A stretch of 64,000 bases of DNA from Pseudomonadota bacterium (GTDB taxonomy: Bacteria > Pseudomonadota > Gammaproteobacteria > Burkholderiales > SG8-39): the NCBI GenBank assembly GCA_947455195.1, contig CANGMI010000001.1, positions 62,001 through 126,000 on the forward strand. The letters run 5' to 3'. Below the pieces are notes generated by a model that saw only the letters and a list, made by a program, of their open reading frames with translations, made no database searches and had not been told where the DNA came from. Positions within the stretch are counted from its first letter, which is position 1; each line of letters begins with the position of its first letter. Shown here in pieces: positions 56,252 to 64,000 of the stretch. The position numbers and the translations under genes are program-made.

Positions 56252-57298
56252 ATGATGTGCATGAACCCGGACACCCCACGCCGCGCGAGCAGCATTGCCA
56301 GCGCTCGTACGGGCCGCGCGCCCCTGCTCACGCAAGCCCTCTGCACACTCGGCATCATGGTCGCTGGCTGTCTCGCTGCGGCCCCGGCGGCCGCAAAGGA
56401 TTTCCCGCTGCACCCGGTGCGCATCATCGTGCCCTCGGCCCCGGGCGGTGGCTATGATTTCGTGGCACGGGTCTTTGCCGAGAAGTGGCCGGCCGATCTG
56501 GGACAACCGGTGGTGGTCGAGAATCGCGCCGGGTCAGGCACGCTTCTGGGCACCCAGATAGCCGCTGCCGCGACACCCGACGGTCACACGCTGCTGGTTG
56601 GGGGTCTGGCCAATCTGGCCCTGAACCCGGGGCTCTTCGAGAAGCCGGGCTATGACCCGGTCAACGACTTCACCCCCATCGGCATGGTGGGCTCCTTCAC
56701 CTACGCCCTGGTAGCCCGCAAGGACTTGCCCCAATCGAGCTTGCAGGCCGTCATCGCCGAAGCCCGCGCCAATCCGGGCAAGCTGGTGATGGCCGCAGCC
56801 GGACTGGGCAGCGGCCAGCACGTGGCGGCAGCACTCCTCGGCAACCTGGCCCGCATCGAAATGCTCAATGTGCAGTACAAGGGCGCGCAACCAGCCTACA
56901 CCGACCTGCTGGCCGGGCGGGTCGACCTCTTCTTCGACAACACCACGACCGCCCGACCGCTGGTCGAGAGCGGCCGCATCAAGGCCATTGCGACCTCGGG
57001 CGAAGTGCGTGACCGACTGCTGCCTAACGTACCGACCGGTATCGAATCGGGGCTGGAAGGGCTGGTCTTCGAGAGCTGGATCGGACTTTTCGCACCAGCA
57101 CGAACCCCGGCACCCGTGATCGAGGAATTGCGCCGTACGTTGGGTCGCGTCATGAACGACACGACCCTGCGCGCCCGCTTCGAGAGCAACGGGTGGCGCC
57201 TGAGCACGCTGTCGCCGACCGAGGGCGCAGCGCTGGTGAAGTCAGAGGCCGAGCGCTGGACACAGTTCCTGCGCAAGACCGGCATCAAGGCCGAGTAG
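56252..57298 (+). CDS. Bug/TctC-family solute-binding receptor
   Basis: Fourth orphan Bug receptor, 348 residues. Long basic leader and hydrophobic core LGIMVAGCLAAAPAAA, cleavage likely after AAA near residue 48. The ligand loop is FPLHPVRIIVPSAPGGGYD, then GQPVVVENRAGS, LNVQYKGAQPAYTDLLAG and the end FLRKTGIKAE. ATG at 56252 follows GAGG. The 13-base spacing to the alcohol dehydrogenase gene indicates one operon, so its ligand may be the substrate of that module. Confidence 0.91.
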   Translation: MMCMNPDTPRRASSIASARTGRAPLLTQALCTLGIMVAGCLAAAPAAAKDFPLHPVRIIVPSAPGGGYDFVARVFAEKWPADLGQPVVVENRAGSGTLLGTQIAAAATPDGHTLLVGGLANLALNPGLFEKPGYDPVNDFTPIGMVGSFTYALVARKDLPQSSLQAVIAEARANPGKLVMAAAGLGSGQHVAAALLGNLARIEMLNVQYKGAQPAYTDLLAGRVDLFFDNTTTARPLVESGRIKAIATSGEVRDRLLPNVPTGIESGLEGLVFESWIGLFAPARTPAPVIEELRRTLGRVMNDTTLRARFESNGWRLSTLSPTEGAALVKSEAERWTQFLRKTGIKAE

Positions 57299-57405
57299 GA
57301 GACCGAGGGTCGAACCCTGGCGCAGACCGGCGGCTGCGACAGGGCATCGCAGGACCGCACGGGGCAGTGCGGAGCATTGCCCCGCACTGCAGCCGATGAC
57401 GGCAA

Positions 57406-59598
57406 TCAGGCAAACGTGATGCCGTGCTTCTTCAACGGGAACGTACGAACGCGCTTGCCGGTCGCCCGGTAGAACGCATTGAGCACGGCCGGGGCGGCCA
57501 CACAGATGGTCGGCTCGCCGATACCGCCCCAGGGCTCGTTGCCGCCGGTCGCCATCACGATCGACTCGACCTTGGGCATGTGCCGGATGTGCATCGAGGG
57601 GAAGGTATCGAAGTTCTGCTGCTCGATCCGACCATCCTTCACGGTGCACTCCTCGAAGAAGAGGGCCGACAGACCGTAGACGAAGGAACCGGCAATCTGG
57701 CGTTCGATCTGGGCCGGATTCACGGCATAGCCCGGATCGGTCGCGGCCACGATGCGATGCACCTTGATCTTGTTGCCGCCCTCGACCGAGATCTCGGCCG
57801 CCGCTGCCACGAAGCTGCCAAAGGCCTTCATCTGGGCAACGCCGCGGAAGATGCCGGGCGCAGCGGGCTTCGACCAGCCGATACGGTCGGCCACCGCCTC
57901 CAGCACGCCGCGGTTGCGCGGATGATTCGCGGTCAGCGCGCGGCGGAATTCGACCGCATCCTTGCCCGATGCCTCGGCCAGTTCATCGATGAAGCACTCG
58001 AGGAAGATGGCGTTCTGGTTGGCATTCACGCCACGCCAGAAACCCGGCTTCACGTGCGTGTTGCGCATGGCATGATCGATCAGCAGATTCGGCACCGTGT
58101 AGCCGAAACCGTGCTCTCCCGGCATGGCCAGGCCCTGGAAGGTGAGCGGGTCCATGCCCTTCACCAGATTGGCCGGGAAGACGTCGGCGAGAATCGACTG
58201 ACCTGACAGACGCAGATGCAGGCCGGTGAGGTTGTTCTGGGCATCAAATCCGCCCACCAACTTCGCCTGCATGATCGGGTGATAGCGGCCATGGGTCATG
58301 TCCTCTTCACGCGACCAGAGCAGCTTGACCGGAATACCCGGCAACTGCTTGGCGACCAGCACCGCCTGAACGACATAGTCCTGGAAGCCGCGACGACCAA
58401 AACCGCCGCCGAGGTTGATCTTGTAGACGTCGACCTTGTCGGCAGGCAACCCCGATGCCTCGACCGCAGCAGCGAAGGAAGCCTCGCCATTCTGCGTGGG
58501 CGCCCACACCTCGAGTTTCTCGGGCGTGTAGAGCGCGGTGGCGTTCATCGGCTCCATCGTGGCGTGGTTCAGGAACGGATAGGCATAGGTCGCTTCGACG
58601 GTGCGAGCGGCCCCACTGAGCGCAGCCTTCGCATCACCGTTGCTGTTGCCGACAAACGCCTCGGTCGCGGTAAGCCCTTCCACCAGACGCGCATCGATGT
58701 CCGCGCTGGAGACCTTGGCGTTGGGGCCTTCGTCGAAATCGATCGGCAGCGCGGCGAGCGCGGTCTTGGCCTGCCACCAGGTGTCGGCCACCACCACCAC
58801 CGCAGAGCGACCCACCTGCAGCACATGACGCACGCCCTTCATGCCCAGCACGGCCGAGGCATCGAAACTGCGTACCGTGCCACCCTGCACCGGGCAGTCG
58901 CGAATGGCGGCATTGAGCATGCCGGGCAGACGCAGGTCGGCACCATAGATCTGTGCGCCGAGCACCTTCGGGCGGGTGTCGAGACGGCGCACCGGCTTGC
59001 CGACAATCGTCCAGTCCTTGGGATCCTTCAGCTTGACGTCCTTGGGCACCTCGAGCTTCGAGGCAGCGAGTGCCACCTTGCCATAGGTCGTCTTGCGCCC
59101 GCTCGGGCCGTGAGTGATGACGCTGTTGGCCGCCGAGCACTCGGCTGCCGGCACGCCCCACTGATCGGCCGCCGCCTGCACGAGCATGATGCGGGCAGCA
59201 GCACCGCCTTCACGCACGTACTCATGCGAGGCGCGAATGCCACGGCTGCCACCGGTCGAGAAGTCACGCCAGATACGCTTGCGGCGCACGTTTTCACCCG
59301 GCGTGGGATATTCGGTGGTCACTTTCGACCAGTCGCACTGCAGTTCTTCGGCCACGAGTTGCGCCAGGCCGGTGAGCGTGCCCTGCCCCATCTCGGACCG
59401 CGCAATGCGGATGACGACGGTGTCATCGGGGCGGATCACGACCCAGGCGTTCACCTCGGGGACAGCAGCCGGCGTGGCGGCCTCGGCCGTCGCGGCCAGC
59501 GGCAGTTGCAAGCCGAGCGCCAGACCCCCACCAACCCCGGCCGTGCCGAGGACGAAGCGGCGACGATTCATGGCGAGCAGATCATTCATGTCGTTCAT
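57406..59598 (-). CDS. Isoquinoline 1-oxidoreductase-like molybdopterin subunit (IorB type), Tat-exported
   Basis: Large subunit of a periplasmic molybdenum hydroxylase, 730 residues. A twin-arginine leader MNRRRFVLGTAGVGGGLALG marks export of the folded enzyme. The conserved ARSEMGQGTLTGLAQLVAEEL, LGGGFGRRGFQDYV, GVNANQNAIFLECFIDELA and the catalytic Glu in GGIGEPTICVAAPAVLNA are all present. ATG at 59596-59598 follows GAGGAGACACG. It lies 11 bases after its [2Fe-2S] partner. No FAD subunit is expected in this type; electrons usually go to a cytochrome c, which is not encoded nearby. Confidence 0.93.
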   Translation of the reverse strand: MNDMNDLLAMNRRRFVLGTAGVGGGLALGLQLPLAATAEAATPAAVPEVNAWVVIRPDDTVVIRIARSEMGQGTLTGLAQLVAEELQCDWSKVTTEYPTPGENVRRKRIWRDFSTGGSRGIRASHEYVREGGAAARIMLVQAAADQWGVPAAECSAANSVITHGPSGRKTTYGKVALAASKLEVPKDVKLKDPKDWTIVGKPVRRLDTRPKVLGAQIYGADLRLPGMLNAAIRDCPVQGGTVRSFDASAVLGMKGVRHVLQVGRSAVVVVADTWWQAKTALAALPIDFDEGPNAKVSSADIDARLVEGLTATEAFVGNSNGDAKAALSGAARTVEATYAYPFLNHATMEPMNATALYTPEKLEVWAPTQNGEASFAAAVEASGLPADKVDVYKINLGGGFGRRGFQDYVVQAVLVAKQLPGIPVKLLWSREEDMTHGRYHPIMQAKLVGGFDAQNNLTGLHLRLSGQSILADVFPANLVKGMDPLTFQGLAMPGEHGFGYTVPNLLIDHAMRNTHVKPGFWRGVNANQNAIFLECFIDELAEASGKDAVEFRRALTANHPRNRGVLEAVADRIGWSKPAAPGIFRGVAQMKAFGSFVAAAAEISVEGGNKIKVHRIVAATDPGYAVNPAQIERQIAGSFVYGLSALFFEECTVKDGRIEQQNFDTFPSMHIRHMPKVESIVMATGGNEPWGGIGEPTICVAAPAVLNAFYRATGKRVRTFPLKKHGITFA

Positions 59599-59609
59599 GG
59601 CGTGTCTCC

Positions 59610-60062
59610 TCAGGCGCGCGCAGCAGCGGCGTGAATGGCTTGCCGCACCTGCTGGAACGTTCCGCAGCGGCAGATGTTGGTGATGCCGGCATCGATGTCT
59701 GCATCGGTGGGCTTCGGCTTCTGCTTGAGCAGCGCCGTGACCGCCATGATCATGCCCGACTGGCAGTAGCCGCACTGGGGCACTTCATTGTCGAGCCAGG
59801 CCTGCTGCACCTTGTGCAGCTTCGTGCCGTTGGCCAGACCCTCGATCGTCGTGATGCGCCGTCCAGCCACGGCCGCCACCGGAATCGAACATGAACGGAC
59901 AGCGGCTCCGTCAAGGTGAACGGTGCAGGCACCGCACTGGGCAACGCCACAGCCATATTTGGTGCCGGTGAGTCCGACCTGCTCGCGCAGGACCCACAGC
60001 AACGGGGTCGTGGGGTCTGCATCGACCTTGTGGCTCTTGCCATTGATGGTGAGACCAATCAT
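59610..60062 (-). CDS. Isoquinoline 1-oxidoreductase-like [2Fe-2S] subunit (IorA type)
   Basis: Small subunit of 150 residues carrying two [2Fe-2S] clusters. Plant-type cluster: [12 protein letters not shown] with the fourth Cys in RSCSIPV; second cluster: CGYCQSGM and ICRCGTF. It passes electrons from the molybdopterin subunit. No leader of its own, so it is probably carried through the Tat system with the large subunit. ATG at 60060-60062 with AAGGAGATG upstream. Confidence 0.95.
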   Translation of the reverse strand: MIGLTINGKSHKVDADPTTPLLWVLREQVGLTGTKYGCGVAQCGACTVHLDGAAVRSCSIPVAAVAGRRITTIEGLANGTKLHKVQQAWLDNEVPQCGYCQSGMIMAVTALLKQKPKPTDADIDAGITNICRCGTFQQVRQAIHAAAARA

Positions 60063-60287
60063 CTCTGTTCATCTCCTTGTCGTGAGGCGATTGAGGCCGG
60101 GTGCCACGGCCGCGGCGCCAACTGTAACAGGACTTTAGCGCGCGGATGAAGGGCGCACGCGCACGGGCCGGGGGCCGAGCAACAAATCGAATGATTGAAA
60201 AACGCCTGCCACTACGAGAACATCGCGAGAACATCGGGTGCGTCCCGAAACACACCGCCCCGCGACACCCTGGAGCAAGACAGGCTC

Positions 60288-61319
60288 ATGCAAGACATCG
60301 CAGTGATCGATCTGGGTTCGTATCTGGCGGGCGAACCTGGAGCGCTCGAGCGCACGGCCGCCGAAATCGGCGAAGCGAGTCGCAGTCTCGGATTCTTCTT
60401 TCTTCGCAATCATGGCATCGCCCGATCACTGATCGACCGGGTCTTCATCGAGGCCGAGCGCTTCCACAGCCTGCCGCTCGAGACGAAACTTGCCTCGCGC
60501 ATCGTCGACCGGATCGTCGGCTATCTGCCGCTGGGCGGCCAGACCCAGCGCACCTCGATACACGGCAAGAGCGTCGCGCCCGATCGCAGCGCTTCGTTCT
60601 ACATCAGGCGGGAGTATCCGGCCGACCACCCGGACCGCATCGAGCGACGACCCTGGGTGTTCGACAACCGCTGGCCCGCCGACCTCGCCGGCTTCCGCGA
60701 AACAACCCTCGAGTACTTTGAGGCCATGTCAGCCCTTGCGCTTGCCATGCTGCCGCTACAGTCGCGTGCCCTGGGCCTGCCCGCCGACTTCCTCGGGTCG
60801 CATGCCGCCTTCCAGCCCGCTACCAACAACCTGCGCCTGCTGCACTACCCGCCGCGCGATCCGGATGTCAGCGGACAGTTCGGCATCGGGCCGCATACCG
60901 ACTACGGCTACGGCACCTTTCTCGCGCAGGAAAAGATTCCGGGACTGGAAATTCTGGATCGCGATGGATCATGGATCAAGGCACCGGCGCTGGACGGATG
61001 CCTGCTCTTCAACAACGCCGACATGTGCCGGCGGTGGACCAATGATCACTTCCGCTCGGCCCCTCATCGCGTGATCAACACGAGCGGTCGCACCCGCTAT
61101 TCGATTCCGTTCTTCTTCGGCACCCGTCTCGACGTGAAGCTGACGTGTCTGCCCACCTGTACCTCGGCCGATGACCCGCCCCGATATCCACCCACATCGT
61201 TCGGCGAGTACCTGAGCGAGGTAAACCGCGCGAACTACGATCTTGCCCCGGTGAGGACAGACCCGGTGAGGACCGATGCCGTCAGGGCAGCGGGGGCAAC
61301 TCCGGATCGCTCAGCGTGA
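60288..61319 (+). CDS. 2-oxoglutarate/Fe(II) oxygenase, isopenicillin-N-synthase-like
   Basis: Non-heme iron oxygenase of 343 residues. N-terminal VIDLGSYLAG and GFFFLRNHGI are typical DIOX_N features. Iron ligands His and Asp in GPHTDYGYGTFL and the distal His in SAPHRVINTSGRTRYSIPFFF; the RYS motif binds 2-oxoglutarate. The tail after residue 325 repeats the VRTDPVRTDAVR unit with a 15-base period (CCGGTGAGGAC at 61248 and 61263). The start is the ATG at 60288. Reaction unknown. The 3' end overlaps yaeQ on the other strand by nine bases. Confidence 0.9.
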   Translation: MQDIAVIDLGSYLAGEPGALERTAAEIGEASRSLGFFFLRNHGIARSLIDRVFIEAERFHSLPLETKLASRIVDRIVGYLPLGGQTQRTSIHGKSVAPDRSASFYIRREYPADHPDRIERRPWVFDNRWPADLAGFRETTLEYFEAMSALALAMLPLQSRALGLPADFLGSHAAFQPATNNLRLLHYPPRDPDVSGQFGIGPHTDYGYGTFLAQEKIPGLEILDRDGSWIKAPALDGCLLFNNADMCRRWTNDHFRSAPHRVINTSGRTRYSIPFFFGTRLDVKLTCLPTCTSADDPPRYPPTSFGEYLSEVNRANYDLAPVRTDPVRTDAVRAAGATPDRSA

Positions 61320-61859
61320 AGCGCGCAAGCGCACCAGCGGTTCAATGCTCAAGGTCTCCTCGCCCAGGGTCAGCCAGACAAGGCCATCCTGCACGGTTGC
61401 CTGAACCCGAAGATTGCGGGCTGCCAGTCGCGTCATCGCCAGCGAAGCGGTCTGAGGAATCTCGATCACGCTGAGGTTGTCGAGCCGCTCGAACGAGGCA
61501 GCGTTGCGCTCCCACCATTGCGCTGCCGTGCGTCCCCCATAGGTGTAGAGCACCACCTGCCCGGCACGGCCGCAGGCACGACGCAGCACACGCTCATCAG
61601 GCAGCCCGACCTCAACCCACAGGGCCATGTTGCCGGCGAGGTCATGCAACCAGATCGTGGCCTCGTCATCGCTCGATATGCCCCGGCCGAATGCCAGTCG
61701 CTCATCGGCGTGGAGCGCCCAGGCAAGGAGGCGCACCATGAGCCGCTCTTCGGTCTCGGACGGGTGCCGCGCGAGCGCCAGCGACGCCGTCTGGAAATGC
61801 GACCGGTCGAGATCGCTGACCTCGATCTCGACCTTGTAGATCGTTGCGCGCAGCGCCAT
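61311..61859 (-). CDS. yaeQ: YaeQ-family protein
   Basis: 182 residues, matching YaeQ in length and in MALRATIYKVEIEVSDLDR, HPSETEERLMVRLLAWAL, LHDLAGNMALWVEVGLPDE and VVLYTYGG. YaeQ has a PD-(D/E)XK nuclease-like fold; its role is unclear. It starts four bases after the stop of the secreted-protein gene, suggesting an operon. Confidence 0.95.
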   Translation of the reverse strand: MALRATIYKVEIEVSDLDRSHFQTASLALARHPSETEERLMVRLLAWALHADERLAFGRGISSDDEATIWLHDLAGNMALWVEVGLPDERVLRRACGRAGQVVLYTYGGRTAAQWWERNAASFERLDNLSVIEIPQTASLAMTRLAARNLRVQATVQDGLVWLTLGEETLSIEPLVRLRASR

Positions 61860-61863
61860 CGGC

Positions 61864-62655
61864 TCAGGGGGTCACAGTGGTACGGTCGTACCAGGGGAAG
61901 GCATCGATGCTCAGTACGCGCTCCGACCCATCGAAGAGGGGGGCAAGACGCCCCCCACCCACCCGGTAGCGGAACTCGCTGACCCGATCGCGGATCGGCA
62001 GCGTGGCATTGCGCATGATGTCGATACCCATGTCGATGCGAAAGACCTGGAAGACATCGGGGTTGATCGCCGAATGAAAGCGCACGGTGCTGGCGCTGCG
62101 CATGGCAGGTGCCCGCTCGAACCGGGCGTCAATCTCGACGTGCTCCCCGTCGGCAGCCTCGAACAACCAGTGTTCCTCGGTCTGCACCTCACCACCGGCC
62201 CGGGTGATGCTCGTGCGGCGCATGTCGGTTCGCACGGCGAGTCGCACGGTGCCGGGCACCCCGGGCACTTCGCTCGCCGCATCGGTGAGACCCGCCACAA
62301 TCATCTGGCCGACATCGGTGGCGCCCTGCTTCTTCACCGGAATCGCCAGCCAGGCCAGGCGCCCGCCAGCCCCGGGAAGCGGCTTGCCGTCGGCACCACT
62401 CACCGTGAGGCGATCGATGACGATGAGGCGCAAGTTCGCATCCTTGGCCGCCCCACTCGTGGCGATATTGGGCTCCCAGCCTGCCGGCAGGAGTCGCGCC
62501 AGCACTGCGTCAGGCACGCGAAAGTCGATCTGAAAACGAGTCTCGGCACTTCGCTCGAGGACGGTCTGGGCCTTCACCGGCGCAAAACCCGTTGCCGCAA
62601 CAGCCAGCAGACCCGCACAAAGCATCCTCGACATGCGATTCGGCGACTGCTTCAT
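61864..62655 (-). CDS. Secreted protein of unknown function
   Basis: 263 residues with a signal peptide (MLCAGLLAVAATGFAPVKAQ). The mature part begins with TRFQIDFRVPDAVLARLLPAGWEPN, which recalls acetoacetate-decarboxylase-fold or DUF2071-like proteins, but the active-site Lys is not obvious and I do not assign a function. ATG at 62653-62655 follows TGGAGA. It lies between the class II aldolase-like gene and yaeQ, all on one strand. Confidence 0.65.
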   Translation of the reverse strand: MKQSPNRMSRMLCAGLLAVAATGFAPVKAQTVLERSAETRFQIDFRVPDAVLARLLPAGWEPNIATSGAAKDANLRLIVIDRLTVSGADGKPLPGAGGRLAWLAIPVKKQGATDVGQMIVAGLTDAASEVPGVPGTVRLAVRTDMRRTSITRAGGEVQTEEHWLFEAADGEHVEIDARFERAPAMRSASTVRFHSAINPDVFQVFRIDMGIDIMRNATLPIRDRVSEFRYRVGGGRLAPLFDGSERVLSIDAFPWYDRTTVTP

Positions 62656-62696
62656 GGCGTTCTCCAGCAAGGGTTCAGACAGTTGCCCGGCACCAT

Positions 62697-63440
62697 TCAC
62701 GCACGGTCGAGCCAGGGCTTCACCCCGGCTCGCAAGGCCCAATACTCCCAGGCACGCTGCATCTGCGGTGACCACGGATCAACGGTATCGCGCACGGCGA
62801 TCTCGCCCGGACTCAAGGGCGTCACGCGGGCGCCCATCAGAAGGGCCTCCTTGAGCACCCGTGCGTTCTGCGGCAGGTAGACCGCCGCCTTCACCACGTC
62901 GACGATCGTGCGGCCGGCCACCGTGAAGCCGTGGCCCCGCATCAGGACGACACGATGGTCGGCCAGGCAGGCGGCCAGATCGCGGCCCTGCGCAATGCTC
63001 GACACGAGGAGATTGGTGTCACCGAACCGATCGCGGATATCCCACACCGGGATCTCCAGACCCATGTCGCTCGCCACATGAATGACGGGTTGCAGGCGGA
63101 TGTCCCCGATCGTGAATGGCAGCACGTCGATGGCATGGCTGTGAACGACCGCGTGGATGTCTGGACGACGCTCGTAGACCGCGCCGTGGATATGCCGTTC
63201 GACGTAAGGCGCCGGCGCATCGCTCGCCACCGGCGTGCCGTCAAGCATGAATTCGAGAATATCGGGCGCCTCGACCAGTTCGGGACTGCGCGAGCGGGAG
63301 AGCAGGTAGCGATCGGGGTGAAACGGGTGACGCACGCTCACATGACCGTAGGCATCGACCACACCCTGATGGGCGAGGATGCGATTGGCCACAACCACAT
63401 CGTGCAGGCTCTGTGCGAGCGAAGGAATCGGGGCTGGCAC
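62697..63440 (-). CDS. Class II aldolase/adducin-family protein
   Basis: 247 residues with the zinc-enzyme motifs GHVSVRHPF, ERHIHGAVYERRPDIHAVVHSH (catalytic Glu region and zinc His pair) and VVLMRGHGFTVAG (third zinc His). Members are aldolases, epimerases or decarboxylases; some, such as 3,4-dihydroxyphthalate decarboxylase, act on aromatic acids. Substrate not decided. The start is GTG at 63438-63440, with GAGGAGACAAG upstream. Confidence 0.88.
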   Translation of the reverse strand: MPAPIPSLAQSLHDVVVANRILAHQGVVDAYGHVSVRHPFHPDRYLLSRSRSPELVEAPDILEFMLDGTPVASDAPAPYVERHIHGAVYERRPDIHAVVHSHAIDVLPFTIGDIRLQPVIHVASDMGLEIPVWDIRDRFGDTNLLVSSIAQGRDLAACLADHRVVLMRGHGFTVAGRTIVDVVKAAVYLPQNARVLKEALLMGARVTPLSPGEIAVRDTVDPWSPQMQRAWEYWALRAGVKPWLDRA

Positions 63441-63471
63441 CTTGTCTCCTCGGGCGACACACGGAGACCAC

Positions 63472-63494
63472 GTACCTGATCACAGGTACCTGAT
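63472..63494. repeat. 9-bp direct repeat beside tRNA-Pro 3' end
   Basis: GTACCTGAT occurs at 63472-63480 and 63486-63494. The first copy also forms a 7-bp inverted repeat with CAGGTAC (63483-63489). It abuts the tRNA 3' CCA. It may help end or process the tRNA transcript. Confidence 0.5.
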
Positions 63495-63571
63495 TGGTCG
63501 GGGCGAAGTGATTCGAACACTCGACCCCCTGCACCCCATGCAGGTGCGCTACCAGGCTGCGCTACGCCCCG
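63495..63571 (-). tRNA. tRNA-Pro (GGG anticodon)
   Basis: 77 bases folding into a cloverleaf: acceptor CGGGGCG paired with CGCCCCG, D-arm AGCGCAGCCTGGTAGCGCA, anticodon stem CCTGC/GCAGG with loop ATGGGGT giving anticodon GGG, T-arm with GTTCGAATC, discriminator A, and CCA encoded. Position after the MerR-type gene is common in betaproteobacteria. Confidence 0.95.
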
Positions 63572-63614
63572 ACCGAACTGCGGATTCTAACCGAAACGAA
63601 GCCGTTCGTACCGC

Positions 63615-64000
63615 TCAGGCGCGAAGGATATCGATGATGCGCTGCAATTCGTCGCGTATTTCCGCGCGCAAGGCGGTGCCGTCGAAGGGCGTGGCGGCGG
63701 CCGCCGGCGCCTGGAGACCTGAGGCCGGTGCCGTGGCCGCAACTGACACACCATCGAGACGATTGCGTGCGCCACTGATGGTGAAGCCTTCCTCGTAGAG
63801 GAGTTCGCGGATACGGCGGATGAGAAGCACCTCGTGGTGCTGATAGTAGCGTCGGTTGCCACGACGCTTCACCGGGCTCAGCTGGGCAAATTCCTGCTCC
63901 CAGTAGCGCAGCACATGCGGCTTCACGGCACAGAGTTCGCCCACCTCGCCAATCGTGAAGTAGCGCTTGGCCGGAATCGGGGGCAGCTCAGCCGTTGAGC
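63615..64000 (-). CDS. MerR-family regulator, 5' end missing
   Basis: About 128 codons are visible, open to the right edge. The winged-helix region YFTIGEVGELCAVKPHVLRYWEQEF, then RRGNRRYYQHHEVLLIRRIRELLYEEGFTISGARNRL, is typical of the small MerR-like gene that follows ihfA in many betaproteobacteria. After an Ala-rich linker it ends in EIRDELQRIIDIL. Metal-sensing Cys residues are absent. pheS-pheT-ihfA would be expected beyond base 64000. Confidence 0.88.
   Translation of the reverse strand, partial: STAELPPIPAKRYFTIGEVGELCAVKPHVLRYWEQEFAQLSPVKRRGNRRYYQHHEVLLIRRIRELLYEEGFTISGARNRLDGVSVAATAPASGLQAPAAAATPFDGTALRAEIRDELQRIIDILRA

Noticed and set aside
63472-63571. tRNA-Pro with flanking repeat as an integration site of a mobile element
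   Set aside because: No integrase, phage or plasmid gene nearby, and no second copy of the tRNA end in the window.
1-64000. CRISPR array, insertion sequence, rRNA or prophage
   Set aside because: No regularly spaced repeats, transposase, integrase or rRNA-like sequence was seen on reading both strands.

Overview
The window reads as a chromosomal segment of a high-GC betaproteobacterium, most likely Burkholderiales. The supports are four orphan Bug/TctC-type periplasmic solute-binding receptors, the surE-pcm-nlpD order, a MerR-type regulator followed by tRNA-Pro at the right edge, and several molybdenum hydroxylases. Codon usage looks uniform. I see no insertion sequence, integrase, phage gene, CRISPR array or rRNA. 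About 50 protein genes and one tRNA fill almost all of the sequence, and no gap between genes exceeds 300 bases.

Left third (1-24800). Catabolic modules alternate with housekeeping genes. A CoxL-type molybdenum hydroxylase (cut by the window edge) is divergent from a Bug receptor overlapping a UbiD-type decarboxylase. Then come cfa and lon, with a clear heat-shock promoter before lon. Divergent from lon is a helicase/exonuclease pair that looks like MrfA-MrfB (YprA-YprB), followed by a metallo-beta-lactamase-fold gene. A second group holds an LLM flavin oxidoreductase, two Bug receptors and an orphan CoxL-type subunit. Next is a compact phthalate-dioxygenase-like cluster: Rieske oxygenase, divergent from ferredoxin reductase, Gfo/Idh dihydrodiol dehydrogenase and MarR regulator. 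The last three overlap by GTGA, and a perfect palindrome sits in the shared promoter region.

Middle (24800-49600). A 3-hydroxyacyl-CoA dehydrogenase and glutaryl-CoA dehydrogenase form a CoA-ester beta-oxidation pair. They are followed by tag and a YqgE/AlgH gene whose 3' end runs 133 bases into the opposing clpB. ClpB also has a heat-shock promoter. Then follow ybbA-ybbP divergent from tesA, mnmH (selU), a class II deacetylase-like gene, a four-gene MoxR-DUF58-transglutaminase-mltB chain, and surE-pcm-nlpD without rpoS. After these come a protein with a decayed GGDEF domain, an alpha/beta hydrolase and a repeat-rich lipoprotein.

Right part (49600-64000). folE (TTG start) lies next to an unusual HTH-methyltransferase fusion. 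A ThDP enzyme, enolase-superfamily enzyme, zinc alcohol dehydrogenase and Bug receptor form a module that recalls mandelate-type pathways. An isoquinoline-oxidoreductase-like molybdenum enzyme (two subunits), a 2-oxoglutarate/Fe(II) oxygenase, yaeQ, a secreted protein of unknown role and a class II aldolase-family gene follow. tRNA-Pro(GGG) and a truncated MerR regulator close the window.

The most notable items are the phthalate-like cluster with its operator, the MrfAB-like repair pair, the HTH-methyltransferase fusion, the decayed GGDEF protein, the antisense YqgE/clpB overlap, and the repeated pairing of orphan Bug receptors with oxidative enzymes.
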